Shown here one piece after another: positions 46,248 through 59,434 of a stretch of 64,000 nt of DNA. The notes beneath the pieces were generated by a model that did no database searches, was not told the origin of the DNA, and saw only the letters and a list, made by a program, of their open reading frames with translations. This DNA is from Siphonodentalium dalli (Eukaryota > Mollusca > Scaphopoda > Gadilida > Siphonodentaliidae): contig CP136065.1 in assembly GCA_032622095.1 (NCBI GenBank), positions 67,425,675 through 67,489,674 of the forward strand, written 5' to 3'. The first letter of the stretch is position 1. Each line of letters starts with the position of its first letter. A program made the translations under genes and the position numbers.

Positions 46248-46590
46248 AAATTTAGCATAGAATTTTTTTTAATTTCTTTCATGAAAAACATAATTACGTG
46301 TTGGACTCTGTCATTTCAAGAATATGTAAGTATTACACACAGACACACCAAGTCTCAGCTTAAAAATTTTAAAAATAAGAGTTTTATCGACATAAATCGA
46401 TTTTAATGGGAAATGCTGTGTTAAAATTTAGCATCGAAAAAATTTAATTTCTTCCATCTAAAACATAATTACATGTTGTACTGTGTCATTTTAACATCTA
46501 AGTATTACACGCAGACACACGAAGTCTCAGCTTGAAATTTTGAAAAATAACAGTTTTATCGACATAAATCGATTTTAATGCGAAATCCTT
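46248..46590. repeat. Roughly 175 bp tandem duplication
   Basis: Copies begin at 46248 and 46424 with AAATTTAGCAT and end with ATCGACATAAATCGATTTTAATG. They are about 85 percent similar. Confidence 0.85.
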
Positions 46591-46609
46591 CACCCGCTCG
46601 AGAACGAAA

Positions 46610-47215
46610 TGTCTCCCGATGAGGAGCGCTGGTCCCATGAAAATGGTCAACTCGGGACGGGTCAACCGATTGAGCCCAAACTTGCTACCTATGGGTACTT
46701 TTGTCCCGAAAGTGTCACGGACGGGTCAAATCGTGACCCCGATGTGACATTGACCTTCAAACTGGTCAATTCAAGGTCAAATGGGGTAAAACTGGCAGAT
46801 TTCTGTACCTTTGTCAGGGGAGTGTTTTGGACGGATCAAATCATGACCACAACCTGACCTTGACCTACAAAATTGTCAATTCACGGTCAATTCGGGTAAA
46901 ACTTGCTGATGTCTCGGAACCTGTTGCAATTGCTTTTCGAACAAAGTCATGGGACGAATGCCGCCAATGGCGGGCTAACCTGCTTGTATTATATATTTGG
47001 GAACTTCTGTCTGTGCATATGTATTTAATGTAGATATATATGTATGTGTGTTATAGACTCGAAAACTGCTTGACCGATCCGACTTTTAATTTGGTACGTA
47101 GGCATACTTTGATCCCGGGAACAACACGGGCGGGTCCAATTTCACGTGCGACCGTGTCATTGACCTTGACCTCACTCATATACGCTCACATAGGCATGTT
47201 TCTGGACCGATCGAA
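46610..47215. repeat. Dispersed repeat rich in GACCTTGAC motifs, copy 2
   Basis: 46650-46900 carries two degenerate repeats on GGTCAAATCGTGACCCC and GGTCAATTCAAGGTCAAAT. 47035-47215 carries ATGTATGTGTGTTATAGACTC, GACCGATCCGACTT, TTTGATCCCGGGA and CATAGGCATGTTTCTGGACC. The same blocks appear at 5517-6150. Confidence 0.75.
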
Positions 47216-47450
47216 CAATAGTTTTTTTCTTTCTCCCAATACTTTTCAACGTTGTTAGCTCAGTATTTGCCCCGGATGGTAGGACACAAAACGTTTATTA
47301 TGAGGCAATCATTTTAAATTCGCAATTCCCCATCAGACTCAATTTTGCAACGTCCACAAACAATTCCAGACGCTGTATATTCTGCCCAGACGGAAGCGAT
47401 CACAAAAAAATCCCTAAATAGCTAAGACGAGTCGGGCACATCAGCTAGTT

Positions 47451-47468
47451 CAATATATATATATATAT
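47451..47468. repeat. TA microsatellite
   Basis: About eight TA units just before the satellite array. Confidence 0.8.
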
Positions 47469-47504
47469 CCGGAAACTCTTTCCTAAACAGTTCCTTTTCA
47501 CCAA

Positions 47505-50500
47505 CTTCTTATCAGCATTATCATCATACGGTGAATGTCACGAGTCTGACTGTCATTAGCATCATACGGCGGTGAATGTCACGAGTCTGACTGTAATTAG
47601 CATCATACGGTGAATGTCACGAGTCTGACTGTCATTAGCATCATACGGCAGTGAATGTCACGAGTCTGACTGTCATTAGCATCATACCGTGAATGTCACG
47701 AGTCTGACTGTCATTAGCATCATACGGTGAATGTCACGAGTCTGACTGTCATTAGCATCATACGGTGAATGTCACGAGTCTGACTGTCTTTAGCATCATG
47801 CGGTGAATGTAACGAGTCTGACTGTCATTAGCATCATACGGCGGTGAATGTCACGAGTCTGACTGTCATTAGCATCACACGGTGAATGTCACGAGTCTGA
47901 CTGTCATTAGCATCATACGGCGGTGAATGTCACGAGTCTGACTGTCATTGGCATCATATCTGACTGTCATTAGCATCATACGGTGAATGTCACGAGTCTG
48001 ACTGTCATTAGCATCATACGGCGGTGAATGTCACAAGTCTGACTGTCATTAGCAGCATACGGTGAATGTCACGAGTCTGACTGTCATTGGCATCATACGG
48101 TGAATGTCAAGAGTCTGACTGTCATTAGCATCATACGGCGGTGAATGTCACGAGTCTGACTGTCATTATCATCATACGGTGAATGTCACGAGTCTGACTG
48201 TCATTAGCATCATACGGCGGTGAATGTCACGAGTCTGACTGTCATTAGCATCATACGGCGGAGAATGTCACGAGTCTGACTGTCATTAGCATCATACGGT
48301 GAATGTCACGAGTCTGACTGTCATTAGCATCATACGGCGGCGAATGTCACGAGTCTGACTGTCATTAGCATCATACGGCGGTGAATTTCACGAGTCTGAC
48401 TGTCATTAGCATCATACGGTGAATGTCACGAGTCTGACTGTCATTAGCATCATACGGCGGTGAATGTCACGAGTCTGACTGTCATTAGCATCATACGGTG
48501 AATGTCACGAGTCTGACTGTCATTAGCATCATGCGGTGAATGTCACGAGTCTGACTGTCATTAGCATCATACGGCGGTGAATGTCACGAGTCTGACTGTC
48601 ATTAGCATCATACGGTGAATGTCACGAGTCTGACTGTCATTAGCATCATACGGCGGTGAATGTCACGAGTCTGACTGTCATTAGCATCATACGGTGAATG
48701 CCACGAGTCTGGATCTCATTAGTATCATACGGTGAATGTCACGAGTCTGACTGCCATTAGCATCATACGGTGAATGTCACGAGTCTGACTGTCATTAGCA
48801 TCATACGGTGGTGAATGTCACGAGTCTGACTGTCATTAGCATCATACCGTGAATGTCACGAGTCTGACTGTCATTAGCATCATACGGCGGTATTAGCATC
48901 ATACGGTGGTGAATGTCACGAGTCTGACTGTCATTAGCATCATACGGTGAATGTCACGAGTCTGACTGTCATTAGCATCATACGGTGAATGTCACGAGTC
49001 TGACTGTCATTAGCATCATACGGTGAATGTCACGAGTCTGACTATCATTAGCATCATACGGTGAATGTCACGAGTCTGACTGTCATTAGCATCATACAGT
49101 GAATGTCACGAGTCTGACTGTCATTAGCACCATACGGTGAATGTCACGAGTCTGACTGTCATTAGCATCATGCGGTGAATGTCACGAGTCTGACTGTCAT
49201 TAGCATCATACGGCGGTGAATGTCACGAGTCTGACTGTCATTAGCATCATACGGCGGTGAATGTCACGAGTCTGACTGTCATTAGCATCATGCGGTGAAT
49301 GTCACGAGTCTGACTGTCATTAGCATCATACGGCGGTGAATGTCACGAGTCTGACTGTCATTAGCATCATACGGCGGTGAATGTCACGAGTCTGACTGTC
49401 ATTAGCATCATACGGTGAATGTCACGAGTCTGACTGTCATTAGCATCATACGGTGAATGTCACGAGTCTGGATCTCATTAGTATCATACGGTGAATGTCA
49501 CGAGTCTGACTGCCATTAGCATCATACGGTGAATGTCACGAGTCTGACTGTCATTAGCATCATACGGTGAATGTCACGAGTCTGACTGCCATTAGCATCA
49601 TACGGTGAATGTCACGAGTCTGACTGTCATTAGCATCATACGGCGGCGAATGTCACGAGTCTGACTGTCATTAGCATCATACGGCGGTGAATGTCACGAG
49701 TCTGACTGTCATTAGCATCATACGGTGAATGTCACGAGTCTGGATCTCATTAGTATCATACGGTGAATGTCACGAGTCTGACTGCCATTAGCATCATACG
49801 GTGAATGTCACGAGTCTGACTGTCATTAGCATCATACGGTGAATGTCACGAGTCTGACTGCCATTAGCATCATACGGTGAATGTCACGAGTCTGACTGTC
49901 ATTAGCATCATACGGCGGCGAATGTCACGAGTCTGACTGTCATTAGCATCATACGGCGGTGAATGTCACGAGTCTGACTGTCATTAGCATCATACGGTGA
50001 ATGTCACGAGTCTGACTGTCATTAGCATCATACGGTGAATGTCACGAGTCTTACTGCCATTAGCATCATACGGTGAATGTCACGAGTCTGACTGTCATTA
50101 GCATCATACGGCGGCGAATGTCACGAGTCTGACTGTCATTAGCATCATACGGCGGTGAATGTCACGAGTCTGACTGTCATTAGCATCATACGGTGAATGT
50201 CACGAGTCTGACTATCATTAGCATCATACGGCGGTGAATGTCACGAGTCTGACTGTCATTAGCATCATACGGTGAATGTCACGAGTCTGACTGTCATTAG
50301 CATCATGCGGTGAATGTCACGAGTCTGACTGTCATTAGCATCATACGGCGGTGAATGTCACGAGTCTGACTGTCATTAGCATCATACGGTGAATGCCACG
50401 AGTCTGGATCTCATTAGTATCATACGGTGAATGTCACGAGTCTGACTGCCATTAGCATCATACGGTGAATGTCACGAGTCTGACTGTCATTAGCATCATA

Positions 50501-53500
50501 CGGCGGTGAATGTCACGAGTCTGACTGTCATTAGCATCATACGGTGAATGCCACGAGTCTGGATCTCATTAGTATCATACGGTGAATGTCACGAGTCTGA
50601 CTGCCATTAGCATCATACGGTGGTGAATGTCACGAGTCTGACTGTCATTAGCATCATACGGCGGTGAATGTCACGAGTCTGACTGTCATTAGCATCATAC
50701 GGTGAATGCCACGAGTCTGGATCTCATTAGTATCATACGGTGAATGTCACGAGTCTGACTGCCATTAGCATCATACGGTGAATGTCACGAGTCTGACTGT
50801 CATTAGCATCATACGGTGGTGAATGTCACGAGTCTGACTGTCATTAGCATCATACCGTGAATGTCACGAGTCTGACTGTCATTAGCATCATACGGCGGTA
50901 TTAGCATCATACGGTGGTGAATGTCACGAGTCTGACTGTCATTAGCATCATACGGTGAATGTCACGAGTCTGACTGTCATTAGCATCATACGGTGAATGT
51001 CACGAGTCTGACTGTCATTAGCATCATACGGTGAATGTCACGAGTCTGACTATTATTAGCATCATACGGTGAATGTCACGAGTCTGACTGTCATTAGCAT
51101 CATACAGTGAATGTCACGAGTCTGACTGTCATTAGCACCATACGGTGAATGTCACGAGTCTGACTGTTATTAGCATCATACGGTGAATGTCACGAGTCTG
51201 ACTGTCATTAGCATCATACGGTGAATGTCACGAGTCTGACTGTCATTAGCATCATACCGTGAATGTCACGAGTCTGACTGTCATTAGCATCATACGGCGG
51301 TATTAGAATCATACGGTGGTGAATGTCACGAGTCTGATTGTCATTAGCATCATACGGTGAATGTCACGAGTCTGACTGTCATTGGCATCATGCGGTGAAT
51401 GTCACGAGTCTGACTGTCATTAGCATCATACGGCGGTGAATGTCACGAGTCTGACTGTCATTAGCATCATACGGCGGTGAATGTCACGAGTCTGACTGTC
51501 ATTAGCATCATGCGGTGAATGTCACGAGTCTGACTGTCATTAGCATCATACGGCGGTGAATGTCACGAGTCTGACTGTCATTAGCATCATACGGCGGTGA
51601 ATGTCACGAGTCTGACTGTCATTAGCATCATACGGTGAATGTCACGAGTCTGACTGTCATTAGCATCATACGGTGAATGTCACGAGTCTGGATCTCATTA
51701 GTATCATACGGTGAATGTCACGAGTCTGACTGCCATTAGCATCATACGGTGAATGTCACGAGTCTGACTGTCATTAGCATCATACGGTGAATGTCACGAG
51801 TCTGACTGCCATTAGCATCATACGGTGAATGTCACGAGTCTGACTGTCATTAGCATCATACGGCGGCGAATGTCACGAGTCTGACTGTCATTAGCATCAT
51901 ACGGCGGTGAATGTCACGAGTCTGACTGTCATTAGCATCATACGGTGAATGTCACGAGTCTGACTGTCATTAGCATCATACGGTGAATGTCACGAGTCTG
52001 ACTGTCATTAGCATCATACGGTGAATGTCACGAGTCTGGATCTCATTAGTATCATACGGTGAATGTCACGAGTCTGACTGCCATTAGCATCATACGGTGA
52101 ATGTCACGAGTCTGACTGTCATTAGCATCATACGGTGAATGTCACGAGTCTGACTGCCATTAGCATCATACGGTGAATGTCACGAGTCTGACTGTCATTA
52201 GCATCATACGGCGGCGAATGTCACGAGTCTGACTGTCATTAGCATCATACGGCGGTGAATGTCACGAGTCTGACTGTCATTAGCATCATACGGTGAATGT
52301 CACGAGTCTGACTGTCATTAGCATAATACGGTGAATGTCACGAGTCTGACTGCCATTAGCATCATACGGTGAATGTCACGAGTCTGACTGTCATTAGCAT
52401 CATACGGCGGCGAATGTCACGAGTCTGACTGTCATTAGCATCATACGGCGGTGAATGTCACGAGTCTGACTGTCATTAGCATCATACGGTGAATGTCACG
52501 AGTCTGACTATCATTAGCATCATACGGCGGTGAATGTCACGAGTCTGACTGTCATTAGCATCATACGGTGAATGTCACGAGTCTGACTGTCATTAGCATC
52601 ATGCGGTGAATGTCACGAGTCTGACTGTCATTAGCATCATACGGCGGTGAATGTCACGAGTCTGACTGTCATTAGCATCATACGGTGAATGCCACGAGTC
52701 TGGATCTCATTAGTATCATACGGTGAATGTCACGAGTCTGACTGCCATTAGCATCATACGGTGAATGTCACGAGTCTGACTGTCATTAGCATCATACGGC
52801 GGTGAATGTCACGAGTCTGACTGTCATTAGCATCATACGGTGAATGCCACGAGTCTGGATCTCATTAGTATCATACGGTGAATGTCACGAGTCTGACTGC
52901 CATTAGCATCATACGGTGGTGAATGTCACGAGTCTGACTGTCATTAGCATCATACGGCGGTGAATGTCACGAGTCTGACTGTCATTAGCATCATACGGTG
53001 AATGCCACGAGTCTGGATCTCATTAGTATCATACGGTGAATGTCACGAGTCTGACTGCCATTAGCATCATACGGTGAATGTCACGAGTCTGACTGTCATT
53101 AGCATCATACGGTGGTGAATGTCACGAGTCTGACTGTCATTAGCATCATACCGTGAATGTCACGAGTCTGACTGTCATTAGCATCATACGGCGGTATTAG
53201 CATCATACGGTGGTGAATGTCACGAGTCTGACTGTCATTAGCATCATACGGTGAATGTCACGAGTCTGACTGTCATTAGCATCATACGGTGAATGTCACG
53301 AGTCTGACTGTCATTAGCATCATACGGTGAATGTCACGAGTCTGACTATCATTAGCATCATACGGTGAATGTCACGAGTCTGACTGTCATTAGCATCATA
53401 CAGTGAATGTCACGAGTCTGACTGTCATTAGCACCATACGGTGAATGTCACGAGTCTGACTGTTATTAGCATCATACGGTGAATGTCACGAGTCTGACTG

Positions 53501-55760
53501 TCATTAGCATCATACGGTGAATGTCACGAGTCTGACTGTCATTAGCATCATACCGTGAATGTCACGAGTCTGACTGTCATTAGCATCATACGGCGGTATT
53601 AGAATCATACGGTGGTGAATGTCACGAGTCTGATTGTCATTAGCATCATACGGTGAATGTCACGAGTCTGACTGTCATTGGCATCATACGGTGAATGTCA
53701 CGAGTCTGACTGTCATTAGCATCATACGGTGAATGTCACGAGTCTGACTATCATTAGCATCATACGGTGAATGTCACGAGTCTGACTGTCATTAGCATCA
53801 TACGGTGAATGTCACGAGTCGGACTGTCATTAGCATCATACGGTGAATGTCACGAGTCTGGCTGTCATTAGCATCATGCGGTGAATGTCACAAGTCTAAC
53901 TGTCATTAGTACCATACGGTGAATGACACGAGTCTGACTGTCATTAGCATCATACGGTGAATGTCACGAGTCTGACTGTCATTAGCATCATACGGCGGTG
54001 AATGTCACGAGTCTGACTGTCATTAGCATCATACGGCGGTGAATGTCACGAGTCTGACTGCCATTAGCATCATACGGCGGTGAATGTCACGAGTCTGACT
54101 GTCATTAGCATCACACGGTGAATGTCACGAGTCTGACTGTCATAAGCATCATACGGCGGTGAATGTCACGAGTCTGACTGTCATTAGCATCATACGGCGG
54201 TGAATGTCACTAATCTGACTGTCATTGGCATCATACGGTGAATGTCAAGAGTCTGACTGTCATTAGCATCATACGGCGGTGAATGTCACGAGTCTGACTG
54301 TCATTAGCATCAAACGGCGGTGAATGTCACGAGTCTGACTGTCATTAGCATCATACGGTGAATGTCACGAATTTAACTGTCATTAGCATCATACGGTGAA
54401 TGTCACGAGTCTGACTGTCATTAGCATCATACCGTGAATGTCACGAGTCTGACTGTCATTAGCATCATACGGCGGTATTAGAATCATACGGTGGTGAATG
54501 TCACGAGTCTGATTGTCATTAGCATCATACGGTGAATGTCACGAGTCTGACTGTCATTAGCATCATACGGTGAATGTCACGTGTCTGACTATCATTAGCA
54601 TCATACGGTGAATGTCACGAGTCTGACTGTCATTAGCATCATACGGTGAATGTCACGAGTCGGACTGTCATTAGCATCATACGGTGAATGTCACGAGTCT
54701 GACTGTCATTAGCACCATGCGGTGAATGTCACGAGTCTGACTGTCGTTATCATCATACGGTGAATGTCACGAGTCTGACTGTCATTAGCATCATACGGCG
54801 GTGAATGTCACGAGTCTGACTGTCATTAGCATCATACGGCGGTGAATGTCACGAGTCTGACTGCCATTAGCATCATACGGCGGTGAATGTCACGAGTCTG
54901 ATTGTCATTAGCATCACACGGTGAATGTCACGAGTCTGACTGTCATAAGCATCATACGGCGGTGAATGTCACGAGTCTGACTGTCATTAGCATCATACGG
55001 CGGTGAATGTCACTAGTCTGACTGTTATTGGCATCATACGGTGAATGTCAAGAGTCTGACTGTCATTAGCATCATACGGCGGTGAATGTCACGAGTCTGA
55101 CTGTCATTAGCATCAAACGGCGGTGAATGTCACGAGTCTGACTGTCATTAGCATCATACGGTGAATGTCACGAATCTAACTGTCATTAGCATCATACGGT
55201 GAATGTCACGAGTCTGACTGTCATTAGCATCATACGGCGGTGAGTGTCACGAGTCTGCCTGTCATTAGCATCATACGGCGGTGAATGTCACGAATCTGAC
55301 TGTCATTAGCATCATACGGCGGTGAATGTCACGAGTCTGACTGTCATTAGCATCATACAGTGAATGTCACGAGTCTGACTGCCATAAGCATCATACGGCG
55401 GTGAATGTCACGAGTCTGACTGTCATTACCATCATACGGCGGTGAATGTCACGAGTCTGACTGTCATTAGCATCATACGGTGGTGAATGTCACGAGTCTG
55501 ACTGTCATTAGCATCATACCGTGAATGTCACGAGTCTGACTGTCATTAGCATCATACGGCGGTGAATGTCACGAGTCTGACTGTCATTAGCATCACACGG
55601 TGAATGTCACGAGTATGACTGTCACGAGTCTGACTGCCATTAGCATCATACGGCGGTGAATGTCACGAGTCTGACTGTCATGAGCATCATACGGCGGTGA
55701 ATGTCACGAGTCTGACTGTCATTAGCATCATACGGCGGTGAATGTCACGAGTCTGACTGG
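47505..55760. repeat. 38/41 bp satellite array with higher-order repeats
   Basis: About 210 tandem monomers over 8.25 kb. The monomer is 38 bp, GTCATTAGCATCATACGGTG plus AATGTCACGAGTCTGACT. A 41 bp form has an extra triplet (CGGCGGTG for CGGTG). Recognisable variants, such as GGATCTCATTAGTATC, CTGCCATT, a truncated CGGCGGTATTAG unit and CATACAGTG, recur in the same order. About 49141-51360 and 51361-53656 are tandem copies of a 2.2-2.3 kb block: the offset is 2220 bp at its start and 2296 bp after a two-monomer gain. The array is noncoding, with stops in every frame on both strands. It lies about 0.74 kb upstream of the GPCR start. Confidence 0.97.
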
Positions 55761-56502
55761 ACATCTACAGGTCGCTTCTCTCCAGAAAAATATACAATAT
55801 GTCAAAAGTGATCTCCAAAGTTCAGTGTGTACAGGGATGAAAATCATAGCACGTTCAATAACGTGACAGTGAACTACTGCCGGCCTACATGCCGCTTGGT
55901 TTATTGTCTTTCCGTGGAACCCCCGTACATATTATATATGCGGCTTGTTTGTGCTTTATGGAGGACAGTTCACTCACTGTGTTCGAGTGGGTTGCATGTG
56001 AATTTCCGGCTATTTTACGTACACAATGGCAAGGCATTAATTGTGAACGCTGATGTCTTATAACAGCCGGCGTACAATGTACTCAAACAGTACATATATA
56101 AATTCACAGCACTGTTGAAGTACCATTGTTATGTTGTAAGCTATAACGATTTCCTCTTGTATGTTTTTGTGTCGCTTTGTCCTGAGGAATTTTAGATGGC
56201 ACAAAATACACCCCATGCCTTTCTTCTCACGTTTATTTCCACATCGAGAACCAATCACGTACAGATAAATTCAAATGACGAAATCGATTTTAGTCTGGTC
56301 TCTTGGCACTTTTGTATGACGCGACGGTCGTTCGTGGGCATTCTATTCTGCGTCATGAAACACATCTACGTAGAAAGAACACCTGTCGAGTTATTATCTT
56401 CTGACGAGATATCTGTTGTGGACAAAATATTTTCTGAGTAATTTACACTTTTGGCAGATTCAAGCGTACACGTATAATTGTGAATATCTGGGGGTTTGAA
56501 GT
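55761..56502. other. Region between the satellite and the GPCR
   Basis: Presumed promoter and 5' UTR space for the GPCR. No clear TATA box, splice acceptor or second exon is identified. The 81-codon frame at 56196-56441 has no recognisable domain. Confidence 0.4.
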
Positions 56503-57612
56503 ATGGCACACACGGAGGCTCAAACGGGGAATACCAGCATTTGGAACGCAACAGGGAATACTCTGTCCACAACACCATCAGCCGCCACTCACAAAGTCTT
56601 CACCGAGGACATCGTTGGGAATTGGATTTACTCGACTTTCCCACCAGTAATTTTCCTTTTCGGTGTGATCGGTAACATCCTTACCATCCTCGTTCTCGTT
56701 CGGGGGCATTGGAATCGCGGAACGATGCCAATCTATCTCGTAACGCTGGCTGTTACTGACACGACCTTGTTGGTTATTGGTCTGATGCGGTTGTGGCTTA
56801 TTGGTGTGTTTCAATTGGATATCAGGACAATTTCGAATCTTGGGTGCAAAACTCTTGCCTTCGTAACGCACGTGCTGATATATTTTTCTAGTTGGATAGT
56901 TGTTTCGATAACAATCGAGAGGACACTAGCGATTATTTTCCCACTCGGTTGGAAGCGCACGCGAGCAAAATCCAAGCTGGGATTATTGGTTCTTGGAATA
57001 TTCTTGTGCGGAGTCAGCGGGCATATTATATATGGATTCAGTATAACAGAAAGTGGCGTCTGTACACATCTCTACACACCTGAATACGATGTATTTTTCA
57101 GAGAGGTTTGGTCATGGATAAATCTTGTACTAACATCCATCGCCCCGTCGTCGGTTCTGGTTGCTACAAACGCGGCAATAATTTCGCAGATTAAAAGAAG
57201 TGGCAACATCTTGTCCCGATTAGGATCCCGTACACATAGAAGCAACATGGCAACAGACAGATCACCACCAGAACCAGCAAAGATGCTGATCGTGTTAAGC
57301 GCTGCATTTATAATATTTACATCGCCTATATGTATTGTGATACTAGCAGATAACACATGGCCGAGGCCCGTCAGTAGTCCAACACAGGCGAAGTTCCGAC
57401 TAGCTTACACCATAACAATGGTACTTATGTACTGCAACAATGCTGTGAATTTTTATCTGTACTGCTTGAGTGGGTCGGCTTTTAGGCGACAGCTTTCGCA
57501 GTTAATGCCGTGTCGTTGTCTACAACCAAATGTGTCTGGAAGCTCACAGGTAACCCACTCGAACACAGTGACCGAACTGTCCGTCATAGAGCCACAACAA
57601 GATGCATACTAG
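56503..57612 (+). CDS. Class A peptide-type GPCR, single exon
   Basis: A 369-residue intact seven-transmembrane receptor. The N-terminus (1-47) has two N-glycosylation sequons (N10, N15). Landmarks: TM1 with the conserved GN (57-58); TM2 LAVTD (Asp86); Cys115 at the start of TM3, pairing with Cys187 in the second extracellular loop; ERT (139-141) in place of the usual D/ERY; TM5 about 204-228; TM6 about 261-283 with FTSP rather than the CWxP toggle; TM7 NNAVNFYLY (312-320) in place of NPxxY. A CRC pair (337-339) may be palmitoylated. Absence of introns and the ERT and NxxNFxLY variants are common in the expanded orphan neuropeptide (FMRFamide-receptor-like) GPCRs of lophotrochozoans. It probably signals through G proteins at the plasma membrane; the ligand is unknown. 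The ATG is the first possible start, because TGA lies in frame six bases upstream. Confidence 0.92.
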   Translation: MAHTEAQTGNTSIWNATGNTLSTTPSAATHKVFTEDIVGNWIYSTFPPVIFLFGVIGNILTILVLVRGHWNRGTMPIYLVTLAVTDTTLLVIGLMRLWLIGVFQLDIRTISNLGCKTLAFVTHVLIYFSSWIVVSITIERTLAIIFPLGWKRTRAKSKLGLLVLGIFLCGVSGHIIYGFSITESGVCTHLYTPEYDVFFREVWSWINLVLTSIAPSSVLVATNAAIISQIKRSGNILSRLGSRTHRSNMATDRSPPEPAKMLIVLSAAFIIFTSPICIVILADNTWPRPVSSPTQAKFRLAYTITMVLMYCNNAVNFYLYCLSGSAFRRQLSQLMPCRCLQPNVSGSSQVTHSNTVTELSVIEPQQDAY

Positions 57613-57704
57613 ATATATTTGCGGCGTTTCCACGGCAAGACAGTAGAGTTCTCAGCATGTTTACACCAAGTGGTGAGATCAAGCAGCTAGGAAAGTTAGT
57701 TTAA

Positions 57705-58098
57705 CCATTTACCCAACAAACCGGCCAAAAACGCCCAAATAAGGCTTCAACAGCCTAAAATATCTTCGGTCTGTCTCAATAGAACCATACAAATATGGAT
57801 ATCATTGGAACCGGCTCCTTGACCACATTGTGATAGTTACAGTTATGCCCTGTGCCAATGCATTCTCTTATATATGCGAGTCGACCATAGGTCGCCTCGC
57901 ATATATAAGAGAATGCATTGGCTTGACACATTCAAAATTATAAAATTGTTAAAGAATGTAAGAAAAAATGGTAAAAAGTGTTAAAAAATAATTTGTTTAG
58001 GCCAATGCATTCTCTTATATATGCGAGGCGACCTATGGTCGACTCGCATATATAAGAGAATGCATTGGCACAGGGTAAAACTGTAACCATCACAATTG
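57705..58098. mobile_element. Double-hairpin TTAA element, right end lost
   Basis: The left border is TTAA (57701-57704), then CCATTTACCCAACAAACCGG and an outer arm of about 145 bp to CCCTGTG. Two 67 bp hairpins follow (57855-57921 and 58002-58068), each a near-perfect palindrome of CCAATGCATTCTCTTATA type, in inverted orientation to each other around an 80 bp AT-rich spacer. The right arm (CACAGGGTAAAACTGTAACC) is cut after about 30 bp. The relative at 62005-62396 keeps the right arm and lost most of the left, so the two together define the family. Confidence 0.85.
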
Positions 58099-58543
58099 AT
58101 CCGCCGGGAGTAGTTTATTGTGATGTAATTGAACATGCTATGGTTTTCGTGCCTGTGGAGCCTGAACTTTGGAGGCCACTTTTAACTTAGTACATTCTAT
58201 ATATTTTTGGTATCATATTTTTGGAGAGAAAGCGACTTGTCGATGCCTAATCAGTCGAACAATGACTCGTGACTTTCGCCGCCTTGTGTTGTTAATAATA
58301 TTCAAGAGTTGCTGGAAATATCTCGAGTAGCAAGTGTCAGCCCAACGCCACTAACCTGCACGCAAACGATGTACTCTTGGGTACGGATTGAGGATTAGCC
58401 ACATGGACAATTACTAAGTAAACCAAGTGGGATGTAGAATAATAAAATGGCATTGTGGTGGTATTCGTTTCTATATGAAATAAAGCTTACATTTTATTTT
58501 GTGCATGTCCATCTGATACATGTATATGTAGTAACGGTCAGGA

Positions 58544-59434
58544 ATCTTGTAAATAGGCCGACATGTGGAAACTAAAGGACCGTAATGTTGAGTCTCAATG
58601 AATTAGTACATAATTTTTAACGCGCATGGAGGTCGAATAACGCTAAATAGCAAAATATGTAAATTCAGATATTTAGATAAGTGTAGTGTATGTTACAGAG
58701 AAAATAAAAGTATATTATATGTATGAAAATTGTAGAGGAAGGAACGCCATATTTATCAAACCTCAATAAGTAATTACATGTACATGCCTTTGTTGTATTC
58801 CGACGACAACCCTGCATGGTCCTTAACTGCTTGCATGGGCGTAACTAGCTGCGGTTCAATGGGTTCGGCAGAAAGCCACCTGTCAAGGACAATGCTCTAT
58901 TGTCCAGCCATGCACTGCCTACACTATGCACGTTTTCGCAACATATGTGACATTTAAATATTTGGGTGTTACCAACATGAAATTATTGTCGGACATATTG
59001 GAACAGTGTTGCATATATAGCGCTGTATATACACATGTAGATTTTTAGCTTAACCCATGACATGATATAACACGCTTTTAAACACTACAATACCGTGACT
59101 ATCCCACTCATGTGTACAAACCAACCAATGAACCGACCGCAGCTCTTTATCAATTTATTCTGCGTACATGCGCTGCTCTAGTTTGATCAGGACATGATCT
59201 GATACTCACCAGTATGACAAGGTCTACGTTTATTAAAGGAATATTATTTTGAAAAATGTATAGTACTTTCTTTCAATACACCAATATTATATAATTAAAA
59301 TGTCCAATTTGCCAAAATAATCTTGTGTTTGATCGCTAATTTTGATTTTATAACGAAAAAAGAAATTCCGAAAAATGCCGAAGATCTTATATAGTAGATG
59401 AAGTCACATGATTGAAGTCGCTTGATCAGCGGTC
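58544..59434. repeat. Direct duplication, copy 1 (891 bp seen)
   Basis: Matches 63111-64000 in the same orientation with only a few substitutions and one 1 bp indel (about 99 percent). The offset is 4567 bp, then 4566 bp. The sequence is noncoding. The match is cut by the window end, so the true length is unknown. Confidence 0.95.

Noticed and set aside
47505-55760. Possible CRISPR array
   Set aside because: Monomers are contiguous 38/41 bp units with no unique spacers, in a eukaryotic context, so this is a satellite.
56578-57356. Minus-strand frames of 94-97 codons
   Set aside because: Antisense of the GPCR with no domain of their own.
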